Origin: Streptomyces alanosinicus
GTDB taxonomy: Bacteria > Actinomycetota > Actinomycetes > Streptomycetales > Streptomycetaceae
NCBI RefSeq assembly: GCF_014650595.1
Contig: NZ_BMVG01000002.1
Location: 124,001-188,000 of the forward strand
Length of the DNA stretch: 64,000 bases
Direction of reading: 5' to 3'
Below the pieces are notes generated by a model. That model saw only the letters and a program-made list of their open reading frames with translations, was not told where the DNA came from and did not search any database. Made by a program: the position numbers and the translations under genes. Positions 8,553 to 16,275 of the stretch are shown here, piece by piece; position 1 is the first letter of the stretch; every line of letters starts with the position of its first letter.

Positions 8553-9419
8553 ATGAGCGACGATGAGCAGTACCGCGACGACCGCGACGACGACCTTCTC
8601 GCCGAGCGGTTCGAGGCGTACCGGGGGCATCTGCGTGCCGTCGCCTACCGAATGCTGGGCTCGGCCACGGAGGCCGAGGACGCGGTGCAGGAGGCGTGGT
8701 TCCGGCTGAGCCGGTCCGACGCCCATGAGGTGGGCAATCTCGGCGGCTGGCTGACGACCGTGGTCGGCCGGGTCTGTCTCGACATGCTGCGCTCGCGCCG
8801 CTCCCGGGGCGAGCAGCCGCTGGACACCTGGCAGCCGGGGCCCTCCGCCGAACCGGACCCGGCACAGGACGCGGTGCTCGCGGACTCGGTCGGGGCGGCG
8901 CTGCTCGTCGTCCTGGAGACGCTCTCGCCGGCTGAGCGGCTGGCGTTCGTGCTGCACGATCTGTTCGGGGTGCCGTTCGAGGAGGTCGGCGATGTCCTCG
9001 GGCGCAGCCCGGCCGCCGCGCGGCAGCTGGCCAGCCGGGCGCGGCGGCGGGTGCGCGGGGCGGACGCGCCGGAGGCCGATCTGGTCCGCCGCCGGGAGGT
9101 CGTCGACGCCTTTCTGGCGGCCGCGCGGAGCGGTGACTTCGACGGGCTGCTGGCGGTGCTCGACCCGGACGTGGTGGCGCGCGGCGAGAGCGGTGCGACG
9201 GTCGGAGCGGCCCAGGTGGCCTCCGGCGCGAAGAGCTTCGCGCATCTCGCGCGCGTGGCGCGGCCCGCGCTGGTCGACGGCGCGACGGGACTGGTGGTGT
9301 ACGCCGACGGCCGCCTGGAGCGCGTCCTGACGTTCACCTTCGTCGACGACCGCATCACATCCATCGACATCATGACGAATCCGGCGGACCTGTCGGCCCT
9401 GACCGTCGAGCCCGCCTGA
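8553..9419 (+). CDS. sigJ: RNA polymerase ECF sigma factor, SigJ/ECF41 type
   Basis: About 288 residues. Sigma region 2 (ERFEAYRGHLRAVAYRMLGSATEAEDAVQEAWFRL) and region 4 (LSPAERLAFVLHDLFGVPFEEVGDVLGRSPAAARQLASRARRRV, quoted here only for its helix-turn-helix) occupy residues 10-170. The remaining 110 residues form a SnoaL-like domain ending NPADLSAL, similar to the conserved NPDKL-type tail. In ECF41 factors this fused domain replaces an anti-sigma factor. The ATG at 8553 follows GGAGA. The usual partner gene (carboxymuconolactone decarboxylase or oxidoreductase) is not adjacent. A matching promoter lies just upstream. Confidence 0.9.
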   Translation: MSDDEQYRDDRDDDLLAERFEAYRGHLRAVAYRMLGSATEAEDAVQEAWFRLSRSDAHEVGNLGGWLTTVVGRVCLDMLRSRRSRGEQPLDTWQPGPSAEPDPAQDAVLADSVGAALLVVLETLSPAERLAFVLHDLFGVPFEEVGDVLGRSPAAARQLASRARRRVRGADAPEADLVRRREVVDAFLAAARSGDFDGLLAVLDPDVVARGESGATVGAAQVASGAKSFAHLARVARPALVDGATGLVVYADGRLERVLTFTFVDDRITSIDIMTNPADLSALTVEPA

Positions 9420-9439
9420 GGGCGGCATCCCGGGATCGG

Positions 9440-9898
9440 TCACAACTCCAGTACGCCGACGGTCTGTCCGCCGCTCGTCTCGCCGTTCTTGCGGAACCCG
9501 AGCCGCAGATAGAACTCCTCGGGACCGTCCGGGCCGGGATGCCAGGACACGTACATCTCCTTGCCGCCGCGCCGGCGGATCTCGGCGGCCACCGACTCGA
9601 CGGCGAAGCGGCCGTAGCCCCGTCCCTGCGTGTCCGCCGCGATGTTGAGGCGCCACAGGCCCGAGCGGTGCACACTGCCGTCGCCGTTCCAGTCGATGTC
9701 GAGGAAGGCCATCAGGAAGCCGACCGGGCGGTCGTCGTCGACGATCAGCCGTGGCCAGGCGACCCCGGCGGGGTGGACGTACGCCTCGGCGAGGGACTTC
9801 ACGACCGGCTCGACCGCGTGTTCCTGGCCGGGGCGGATCCGGATGCCGGTCGCGGCGTCGAAGTTCGCGGGTGTGACTTCTTCCAGGCGGGGGGTCAT
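9440..9898 (-). CDS. GNAT family N-acetyltransferase
   Basis: 152 residues. NIAADTQGRGYGRFAVESVAAE, at about residues 85-106, is the acetyl-CoA-binding motif A, and EEFYLRLGFRKNGE is motif B. The family resembles the spermidine/diamine or generic GNATs; no substrate is evident. It is convergent with sigJ (20-base gap) and transcribed in the same direction as the flavin reductase gene upstream, with a 94-base space. Confidence 0.85.
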   Translation of the reverse strand: MTPRLEEVTPANFDAATGIRIRPGQEHAVEPVVKSLAEAYVHPAGVAWPRLIVDDDRPVGFLMAFLDIDWNGDGSVHRSGLWRLNIAADTQGRGYGRFAVESVAAEIRRRGGKEMYVSWHPGPDGPEEFYLRLGFRKNGETSGGQTVGVLEL

Positions 9899-9992
9899 CC
9901 GCGCACCCTAGGCAGGCCGGCTGCGCGGGCGCGACGGAATTATGCGACGGAATCGCGCGCCGGACTCAAGGGCGGTCCGGTGCGGGTCCGGC

Positions 9993-10565
9993 TCAGCCCA
10001 ACTGCCGGTACCGGCCGCGGAAGTACAGCAGCGGGCCGCCCTCCGCGCTCGGGACGTGTGCGGTCAGGACGCGGCCGATGACGAGGGTGTGGTCGCCGGC
10101 CTGCACCCGCTGCTCGGTGTGGCACTCCAGCGTGGCCAGCGCCCCGCCGACCAGCGGGGCGCCGGAGGCCTCGCCGCGCGTGCAGGGGATGTCCTCGAAG
10201 AGCAGCCGGTCGCTGATGCGGCCCTTCATCGCGAACCGGCCCGCGATGTGCCGCTGGCTCTCGGTGAGCACCGACACCGCCCACCGGGGCTGTTCGTCGA
10301 GCAGGTCGTCCATGCGGGAGCCGGTGCGCAGGCTGACCATGACCAGGGGCGGTTCGAGCGAGACCGACATGAAGGCGGTGGCGGTCATGCCGACGTCCTC
10401 CATGCCCGGCGCGTCCGGGTCGTCGGGGTCCAGCGGCGGTTCCTGCGCGGTCACCAGGACCACTCCGGCGGCCAGCCGGGACAGGGCGGCCCGGAACTCG
10501 TCGTTGCTCACCCCCTCAGCATGCCCGGAAGCGGCGGTGGCCGTGGGTGACGGAGTCTTCAGCAC
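9993..10565 (-). CDS. Flavin reductase-like (FMN-binding split-barrel) protein
   Basis: 190 residues. ALSRLAAGVVLVTA, then GMTATAFMSVSLEPPLVMVSL, is the characteristic N-terminal half of the flavin reductase domain. HTLVIGRVLTAHVPSAEGGPLLYFRGRYRQLG is the C-terminal half with the conserved YFRGRY. Such proteins reduce FMN with NAD(P)H for a partner monooxygenase, but no monooxygenase is adjacent, so the partner is unknown. The GTG at 10565 is the longest start; a GTG at 10511 (VSNDEFRAALSRLA) is a good alternative. It is divergent from cdgB across a 357-base region. Confidence 0.86.
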   Translation of the reverse strand: MLKTPSPTATAASGHAEGVSNDEFRAALSRLAAGVVLVTAQEPPLDPDDPDAPGMEDVGMTATAFMSVSLEPPLVMVSLRTGSRMDDLLDEQPRWAVSVLTESQRHIAGRFAMKGRISDRLLFEDIPCTRGEASGAPLVGGALATLECHTEQRVQAGDHTLVIGRVLTAHVPSAEGGPLLYFRGRYRQLG

Positions 10566-10922
10566 GCCGGAAACGCTAATCTCCGCTCCGCGCGGCCCGC
10601 ATCGGGCGTTCGCCCGAGCCGGGTCCTAGGACCAGCGGACGAGGCCGTACGCGCGCGTGCGACAACTGCGCGCCATCATGTGCGCGCGCAGTCAAAACCG
10701 CGTTCAGGAAACGCACAGGCCAATCGCGGAAACTCCACTCAATTGTTCACGTTCTCCTGTGACTTGAGTCACAAGGGGCAGGAATTGTTGACCCTGTGTA
10801 CCGAGTGGGCAGCGCGCTGTGATTCAGTGGCGGGGAAACTCAGACAGCACCGTAAGAGGCACCTCAGAGAAGCGCCAAAGACAACCCTTGATTCGCTGCG
10901 AGGTCTCGGGGGGAGGGCGAAC
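10566..10922 (+). promoter_or_regulatory. Long regulatory region upstream of cdgB
   Basis: This 357-base gap separates the flavin reductase and cdgB starts. It holds a GC-rich inverted GCGCGC pair near 10654-10689, a near-perfect 16-bp palindrome at 10758-10773 (TGTGACTTGAGTCACA), a BldD-like box at 10789-10801, and a strong GGGGGGAGGG ribosome site directly before the cdgB ATG. Confidence 0.6.
10789..10801 (+). promoter_or_regulatory. BldD-like box
   Basis: TGACCCTGTGTAC matches the BldD consensus TNACNCNGNGTNA (as remembered) at every fixed base except the last. It lies 122 bases before the cdgB ATG. BldD is the c-di-GMP-responsive repressor of Streptomyces development, and cdgB is a reported target in S. 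coelicolor. Confidence 0.55.
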
Positions 10923-12578
10923 ATGGAGACCGAGTCGGAGCCGTATGTCCGCCTTGCGTCCCTGCGGCAGCTGCACCAGGTCATGGCCGACATGAACACG
11001 GCGCGCAGTCTGGCGGACACGCTGCAGACCGTCTCCGACGGCGCCGTGAACGCCCTCGGGTACGAGATGGCGTGCGTGAATCTCGTACGCCCCGACGGCG
11101 ATCTCGTCGTCGCCGCGTTCTCCGGGAACTCCGCGGCCGAGGCCCTGATCACCGGCCGGGTCGGCTCCCGCGAGTCCTGGGACCGGCGGCTGAACATGGG
11201 CGACCGCTGGGGCGACCTGGTCTTCATACCGCACACCGAGGGCTGGGTCCTCGACGACGACGACGTCCCGCAGTGGTACACCGACGGGCCCGCGCCCCGC
11301 TTCGAGGACGAGTGGCACCCCTCCGACCGCCTCTTCGCCCCCATGTACACACCGGGCGGGCAGGGCGGCTCCTGCGGGGAACTGCTCGGGGTCATCTCCG
11401 TCGACCGGCCGCGCAACGGCCGCCACCCCGGCGCCTGGGGCCGCGAGGCCCTGCAGATGTACGCCTTCCAGGCCGCCATCGCGATCAGCAACGCCCGTCT
11501 ACGCGCGAATATGCAGCGGGCACTGGTCCGTCTGGAGCGCGATCAGCAGGCGCTCAGGGCCAGTGAGGAAAGCTTCAGGCAGGCCTTCGAGTACGCCCCC
11601 TCCGGCATGGCGATCGCCGAGATGGGCGGCGACCAGCACGGCCGCATCCTGCGCACCAACGACGCCCTGTGCCGTCTGCTGGGCCGTCCCGCCTCCGCGA
11701 TGCGCCGCTACTCCTTCTCCGACCTCGTCCACCCCGAGGACATCGGCACCCTGCTGCGGACCTCCGCGGAGGGCGGCCGCGCGGAACTGCGCCTGGGCCG
11801 CCGCGACGGCTCCTACGTCTGGGTGTCCCTGCGCAACAGCGTCGTCGCGGACGCCGCCGACGGTCCCCGCTTCCTGCTCACCCACGTCGAGGACATAGAG
11901 GAGCGCAAGCGCCGCGAGCTGCAGCTCGCCCACCGCGCCTCGCACGACTCGCTCACCGGCCTGCCGAACTCCGCCGAGCTGCGCTCGCGCCTCGCGGCCC
12001 GGCTGTGCCGGCGCCCGGCCCACGCCGGCGAGCTGGAGTCCCTGGACGCGGCCTACGGCCACCCCGCCTTCGACGCCCCCGCCGGCCACGGCTTCGACTT
12101 CCGGCCGGGCGCGGAGGGGTACGACGGCTACGACCACCATGTGCACACCGTCGCCCCCGAGGACGACCGCGACGACGGCACCAAGGGCCTCGCGGTCCTC
12201 TTCTGCGACCTCGACGGCTTCAAGTCGATCAACGACCGCTTCGGCCACAACGCGGGCGACGCGGTGCTCATCGAGGTGGCGCGCAGACTGTCGCGGGGGG
12301 TCCGCGACGGCGACACGGTGGCCCGGCTCGGCGGCGACGAGTTCGTGATCCTCGCCGACGGCCTCGGCCGGGCCGACGCCCAGGACCTCGCCGTACGGCT
12401 GCGCAACGAGATCATCCAGCCGATCCGGGCCGAGGGCCGGGCCGTCCGGGTGGGCGCGAGCTTCGGTATCGGATGGGCGCATTGCGGCATGACGGCGGAC
12501 GAAGTGTTGAAGTCCGCTGACGAGCGGATGTACGTAGAGAAACGATCGCGTCCCAAACAACACCGACGCGCCGGGTGA
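10923..12578 (+). CDS. cdgB: Diguanylate cyclase CdgB (GAF-PAS-GGDEF)
   Basis: 551 residues, cytoplasmic. A GAF-like domain (about residues 15-205) is followed by a PAS/PAC domain (about 218-335) and a GGDEF domain. The catalytic motif GGDEF is intact at residues 470-474 (ARLGGDEFVILAD). An I-site RxxD (RDGD) sits exactly five residues upstream, so product inhibition by c-di-GMP is predicted. A low-complexity His/Asp-rich insert (about residues 375-415) separates DSLTGLPN from the core catalytic block. There is no EAL domain. The enzyme makes c-di-GMP from two GTP, the signal that arms BldD. Start chosen for the strong ribosome site at 10911-10919. Confidence 0.93.
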   Translation: METESEPYVRLASLRQLHQVMADMNTARSLADTLQTVSDGAVNALGYEMACVNLVRPDGDLVVAAFSGNSAAEALITGRVGSRESWDRRLNMGDRWGDLVFIPHTEGWVLDDDDVPQWYTDGPAPRFEDEWHPSDRLFAPMYTPGGQGGSCGELLGVISVDRPRNGRHPGAWGREALQMYAFQAAIAISNARLRANMQRALVRLERDQQALRASEESFRQAFEYAPSGMAIAEMGGDQHGRILRTNDALCRLLGRPASAMRRYSFSDLVHPEDIGTLLRTSAEGGRAELRLGRRDGSYVWVSLRNSVVADAADGPRFLLTHVEDIEERKRRELQLAHRASHDSLTGLPNSAELRSRLAARLCRRPAHAGELESLDAAYGHPAFDAPAGHGFDFRPGAEGYDGYDHHVHTVAPEDDRDDGTKGLAVLFCDLDGFKSINDRFGHNAGDAVLIEVARRLSRGVRDGDTVARLGGDEFVILADGLGRADAQDLAVRLRNEIIQPIRAEGRAVRVGASFGIGWAHCGMTADEVLKSADERMYVEKRSRPKQHRRAG

Positions 12579-12612
12579 TCCGCAGGTCAGGGACTTGATG
12601 CGATTCGAGTCA

Positions 12613-12640
12613 CCCGTTTGGCTCAGCCTGAGCGGGTAGG
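12613..12640. other. Perfect palindrome downstream of cdgB
   Basis: GCTCAGCCTGAGC, within 12620-12640, is a perfect 13-bp inverted repeat in the 116-base gap between cdgB and the next gene. It could be a weak terminator for cdgB or an operator for the downstream gene; sequence alone cannot decide. Confidence 0.35.
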
Positions 12641-12694
12641 CTCGCTCTTCCAGACCTGTATCGCACCACCCGCACCCGCTGAGGAGACCAAGGG

Positions 12695-13624
12695 ATGACG
12701 CCCGGCGAAAACGGCCCGAGCACGCCCGAGGACGACGACCCGTTCGGCTATCTGTACGCAGACGGCCAGGCCAGAGGAGCCCAGCCGCCGTCCGGCGGTT
12801 ACGGCTACCCGAACTCGGTCAGCAGGGTGCGTGCGGTCGGCGAGCGCCAGTACGGCCAGCCGCAGCCGCAGTACGGCCAGCCCACGATTCCGCAGCAGCA
12901 GGGTGCCTACGGTCAGCCGACCGCCGCGTACCAGGCCCCGGAGACCCTGCCCGGCGGCGCCCCGCCGAGCGGCCCCCGCACCGCGCCGCCCGCGCCCGGC
13001 CGCCGCGGCCCCAACACCAAGGGCCTGCTGATCGGCGCGATCGCGGTGGTCGCCGCGGTCGTCATAGGCATCAGCGTCGCCATGCTCAACGGCAACGAAG
13101 ACAAGAAGACCGACAACCAGGCCAATACGACGCCGACCCAGTCCCAGAGCCAGGGCCCGAGCCCGTCGGGGAGCAGCTCGGCGGTGAGTGCCTCGATGAA
13201 GTCCGACGCCGGGGCTCTCACGCCGGCAGGCGGTGCGTCCAAAGCGTCGGACGTCAAGGGCGCGAGCTCCTCCGACGGCAGCTACGTGACCGGACTGAAC
13301 CAGCCCGGCGCCTCGCTCACCTGGACCGTCAACGTCCCGTCGGACGGCCCGTACACCATGTTCGTGTACTACAGCGTCACGGGCGAGGACCAGTCGATGT
13401 CGGTCATCGTCAACGGCACCCCGTTCGGCGGCAAGCTGGGCTTGAGGAACTGGCGGGACGCCAAGGATGGCGACTTCGCCAACGGCTGGACCAGGTCCTA
13501 TGTGTGGCCGACCCTGAAGAAGGGGTCCAACACGATCTCCATCTCCTGCGGTGCCGGCGACAAGTGCAACGCTCTGATCAGCAACGTGACGCTGAAGCCG
13601 GGCCAGGTCACGAAGGACACCTAG
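12695..13624 (+). CDS. Membrane-anchored protein with C-terminal carbohydrate-binding-module-like domain
   Basis: 309 residues. A long Pro/Gln/Tyr-rich cytoplasmic tail (residues 1-108, repeats such as QYGQPQPQYGQP) leads to one transmembrane helix (about 110-131, LLIGAIAVVAAVVIGISVAML). An extracellular Ser/Gln/Pro linker follows, then a beta-rich domain of about 125 residues (about 180-305). The domain's LTWTVNVPSDGPYTMFVYYS and NTISISC resemble CBM35/CBM6-type sugar-binding modules. It probably binds a cell-wall or extracellular polysaccharide. No catalytic domain is present. From memory, the same gene follows cdgB in S. coelicolor. Confidence 0.78.
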   Translation: MTPGENGPSTPEDDDPFGYLYADGQARGAQPPSGGYGYPNSVSRVRAVGERQYGQPQPQYGQPTIPQQQGAYGQPTAAYQAPETLPGGAPPSGPRTAPPAPGRRGPNTKGLLIGAIAVVAAVVIGISVAMLNGNEDKKTDNQANTTPTQSQSQGPSPSGSSSAVSASMKSDAGALTPAGGASKASDVKGASSSDGSYVTGLNQPGASLTWTVNVPSDGPYTMFVYYSVTGEDQSMSVIVNGTPFGGKLGLRNWRDAKDGDFANGWTRSYVWPTLKKGSNTISISCGAGDKCNALISNVTLKPGQVTKDT

Positions 13625-13744
13625 GCCGCGCGGGCGGGGCGGTCCGATGCTCGGTCATACGAGTGGTTAGTTCGGTGAGCGGTTTTTCGGAATGATTACT
13701 GGGGCAACTTGGCGGCGACGTTGTCCTAGACGAGGCGGAAAACC

Positions 13745-14062
13745 ATGCTTGTACGCAGAGCTTTGGCCATCGCGGCCGCCACTCCTGTCCTGTTCGCCGC
13801 GATCGGAATGACCGGCGCATCCGCGGCCACTCAGCAGAAGCCCACCCCTGAGCAGTCGAGCACCCGCCCTGAGCCTGCCCCTGATGGCAGGCACAGCGAG
13901 GATGCCAGGCACAGTGAGGATGCCAGGCACAGTGAGACCAGAGGGGCTGACAGTTCGCGCGGTCGGGCCATCAAGTCCTCCGATGCCGAGGAGGAACCGG
14001 AAGAAGGTCTCCTCAGCACCGTCGCGGGAGAACTCTTCGACCGCGTCTCCACCACGAGATAG
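13745..14062 (+). CDS. Small secreted repeat-containing protein of unknown function
   Basis: 105 residues with a clear Sec signal peptide (about residues 1-28, cleavage near GASAA). The mature part is hydrophilic and charged and carries a near-perfect repeat RHSEDA-RHSEDA-RHSET at about residues 49-65. An acidic stretch (DAEEEPEEG) and a mildly amphipathic tail follow. No enzyme motif is seen. A GGCGG-AAAA ribosome region precedes the ATG. It ends 3 bases from the convergent kinase gene. The repeat arises from an 18-bp tandem DNA repeat and is probably variable between strains. Confidence 0.65.
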   Translation: MLVRRALAIAAATPVLFAAIGMTGASAATQQKPTPEQSSTRPEPAPDGRHSEDARHSEDARHSETRGADSSRGRAIKSSDAEEEPEEGLLSTVAGELFDRVSTTR

Positions 14063-14065
14063 GGA

Positions 14066-14995
14066 TCACGCGGCGCTGGCTCTGCCGGTCACCGATATCC
14101 GGCCCAGCAGTTCCTCGAACGTCGCCCGGTCGAACTCGCCCGCTGCCGGAGCCGCCACCGTCGCCGCCGACAAGGCGACCGCGCGGGTGAGGCGGTCCGG
14201 CCAGGGGAGTTCTTCGACCAGGCCCGACAGCAGGCCGGCCACCGCCGAGTCGCCCGCGCCCGTCGGGTTGCCGTGGACGCGGGCCGGCGGGGTGGCGCGC
14301 CAGTGGCCCTCCGGGGCGATGGCCAGCAGGCCGTCCGCGCCGAGGGAGGCGACCACCGCCTGGGCGCCGCGCCTGCGGGCGTCCTGGGTGGCGCGCAACG
14401 GCTCGTGGGAGCCGGTGAGTTCGGCCAGTTCGTCGGTGTTCGGCTTGATGACGTCGGGGCGGGCGGCGACCCCGCGGCGCAGCGGTTCGCCGCTGGTGTC
14501 GAGCAGGACGGGGACGCCGTGGGTGCGGGCGGCCCGGACGAGGGTCGCGTAGGCGCCGACCGGGACGCCCGGCGGCAGGCTGCCGCACAGGGCCACCGCC
14601 GAGACACCGGCGAGAAGTTCCTCGTAGCGGCCGAGGAAGGTGCCCCACTCGGCCGGTGTGATCTGCGGGCCCGGCTCGTTCAACTGCGTGGTGTCGCCGG
14701 TCAGTTGGTCCACGACGGCGATCGTGCGCCGGGTCGGGCCCGAGACCGGGACCAGCGCGTCCGCGAGGCCCGGGATGTCGCCGAGCCGGTCGCGCAGCAC
14801 CCGCCCGGTCGCGCCGCCCACGAACCCGGTGACGATCGTCTCGTGCCCGAGCGCGGCCAGCACCCGGGCCGCGTTGACGCCCTTGCCGCCGGGCCGCTCG
14901 ATGACCTCCGAGACCCGGTGCGAGGCGTGCGGCCGTAGCGACCGCACGCGATAGGTGAGGTCGAGAGCGGTGTTCAGTGTGACCGTGAGGATCAC
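14066..14995 (-). CDS. PfkB-family 1-phosphofructokinase/tagatose-6-phosphate-type hexose kinase
   Basis: 309 residues. It has the PfkB signatures: N-terminal VTLNTALDLTY, RPGGKGVNAARVLAALG (residues about 34-50), and the C-terminal ATP/anion-hole motif NPTGAGDSAVAGLLSG with catalytic Asp. This subgroup phosphorylates fructose-1-P, tagatose-6-P or related sugar phosphates. It lies just downstream of nagKA, but a strong terminator between them makes it a separate transcription unit. A role with amino sugars is possible but not shown. The ATG at 14995 gives the family N-terminus MILTVTLN. Confidence 0.88.
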   Translation of the reverse strand: MILTVTLNTALDLTYRVRSLRPHASHRVSEVIERPGGKGVNAARVLAALGHETIVTGFVGGATGRVLRDRLGDIPGLADALVPVSGPTRRTIAVVDQLTGDTTQLNEPGPQITPAEWGTFLGRYEELLAGVSAVALCGSLPPGVPVGAYATLVRAARTHGVPVLLDTSGEPLRRGVAARPDVIKPNTDELAELTGSHEPLRATQDARRRGAQAVVASLGADGLLAIAPEGHWRATPPARVHGNPTGAGDSAVAGLLSGLVEELPWPDRLTRAVALSAATVAAPAAGEFDRATFEELLGRISVTGRASAA

Positions 14996-15074
14996 CCGGG
15001 CCGGCCTCCCTCGAAGTCCTCTGCGCCTGTCGTCGCGCCCGTCATCGGTTTCCGGGCCCCGATCATGCCAAAGA

Positions 15075-15110
15075 GACGGCGGCCGGCCCAGTCACGGGTC
15101 GGCCGCCGTC
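15075..15110 (-). terminator. Intrinsic terminator of the nagK-nagA operon
   Basis: GACGGCGGCCGGCCC and GGGTCGGCCGCCGTC pair as a 15-bp stem with one G-U and a 6-base loop. On the minus strand the stem is followed by a TCTCTTTGG tract. It lies 20 bases after the nagA stop and separates nagA from the PfkB gene. Confidence 0.8.
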
Positions 15111-15129
15111 AAGGGAAAAGGCGGGCAGA

Positions 15130-16275
15130 TCAGGCCAGTTGGGGCGGGCTGACCACCCACTCGCCCTGCCGCATCACGCCCTTGAGGCCGAAGTCCGCGT
15201 CCAGCAGGAGCAGATCGGCGTCCTTGCCGGGTTCCAGGGAGCCGATGCGGTCGAAGAGGCCCAGGAGGCGGGCCGGGTTGACCGACAGCGCCGTCACCGC
15301 GTCCTCGACCGACAGCTTGTCGACCGTCACCGCCCGCTTGAACGCCCGGTCCAGGGTCAGCGTGGAACCCGCGATCGAACCGCCCTGCACCAGCCGCGCC
15401 ACTCCCTCGCTGACCTCGACCTCCAGCGGGCCCAGCATGTAGCGGCCGTCGCCGATGCCGGCCGCGTCCATGGCGTCCGTGATGAAGGCGACGCGGGAGG
15501 CGCCGGCGTGGTGGAAGGCCAGCTCCAGGGCGGCCGGGTGCAGATGCGTACCGTCGTTGATCAGCTCGACCGTCACCCGCTCGTCCTCCAGCAGGGCCGC
15601 GATCGGGCCGGGCGCGCGGTGGCCCAGCGCGGGCATCGCGTTGAAGAGGTGGGTGGCGACCGTGGCACCCGCGTCGATGGCCTCGACCGTCTGCTCGTAC
15701 GTCGCGTCCGTGTGGCCGATCGCCGCGATGACACCGTGCTCGGCGAGCAGCCGTACGGAGTCGATGCCGCCCGGCAGCTCGGTGGCGAGGGTGACCATCT
15801 TCGCCTTGCCGCGCGCCGCGTCGATCAGCTTGCGGACCTCGGCCGGGTCCGGGTCGCGCAGCAGCGCCTCGGAGTGCGCGCCCTTGCGGCACGGCGAGAT
15901 GAACGGCCCCTCGAAGTGGATGCCCGCGATCTCGCCCTGCTCGGCCAGCTCGCTCAGCAGCCCGGCCTGCCGCACCAGCAGGTCCATCTCGTCGGTGACG
16001 GTGGAGGCGACGAGGGTGGTGGTGCCGTGCGCGCGGTGGGTGCGGATCGCGCGCAGCGCGTCGGCCGTGGTGCCGGAGAAGGAGGCTCCGCCGCCGCCGT
16101 GGTTGTGGATGTCGACGAAGCCGGGGATCAGCCAGTGGCCGGAGACGTCGATGACCTCGGCGTTCTCGGCGGCCGCGGCCACGATCCTCGTACCCTCGAC
16201 GGACACGCGCCCGTCGGCGACCACTCCGCCGGGCAGCACCACCCGAGCACCTGCGAGAACCAAGCTGGGAGCCAT
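15130..16275 (-). CDS. nagA: N-acetylglucosamine-6-phosphate deacetylase
   Basis: 381 residues, full length. The amidohydrolase metal motif GFVDIHNHGGGGASFSG is at about residues 52-68. The substrate loop HFEGPFISPCRKGAH, the second metal ligands in ATHLFNAMPALGHR and the catalytic Asp in AFITDAMDAAG are all present. It converts GlcNAc-6-P to glucosamine-6-P and acetate in the cytoplasm. Its ATG shares one base with the nagK stop (TGATG), so the pair is translationally coupled. Two DasR-like operators upstream of nagK are likely to control both genes. Confidence 0.96.
   Translation of the reverse strand: MAPSLVLAGARVVLPGGVVADGRVSVEGTRIVAAAAENAEVIDVSGHWLIPGFVDIHNHGGGGASFSGTTADALRAIRTHRAHGTTTLVASTVTDEMDLLVRQAGLLSELAEQGEIAGIHFEGPFISPCRKGAHSEALLRDPDPAEVRKLIDAARGKAKMVTLATELPGGIDSVRLLAEHGVIAAIGHTDATYEQTVEAIDAGATVATHLFNAMPALGHRAPGPIAALLEDERVTVELINDGTHLHPAALELAFHHAGASRVAFITDAMDAAGIGDGRYMLGPLEVEVSEGVARLVQGGSIAGSTLTLDRAFKRAVTVDKLSVEDAVTALSVNPARLLGLFDRIGSLEPGKDADLLLLDADFGLKGVMRQGEWVVSPPQLA

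Noticed and set aside
13690..13745. SigR-like promoter (GGAAT ... GTTG) before the small secreted protein
   Set aside because: The spacing between the two elements is about 26 bases, far from the 18 expected.
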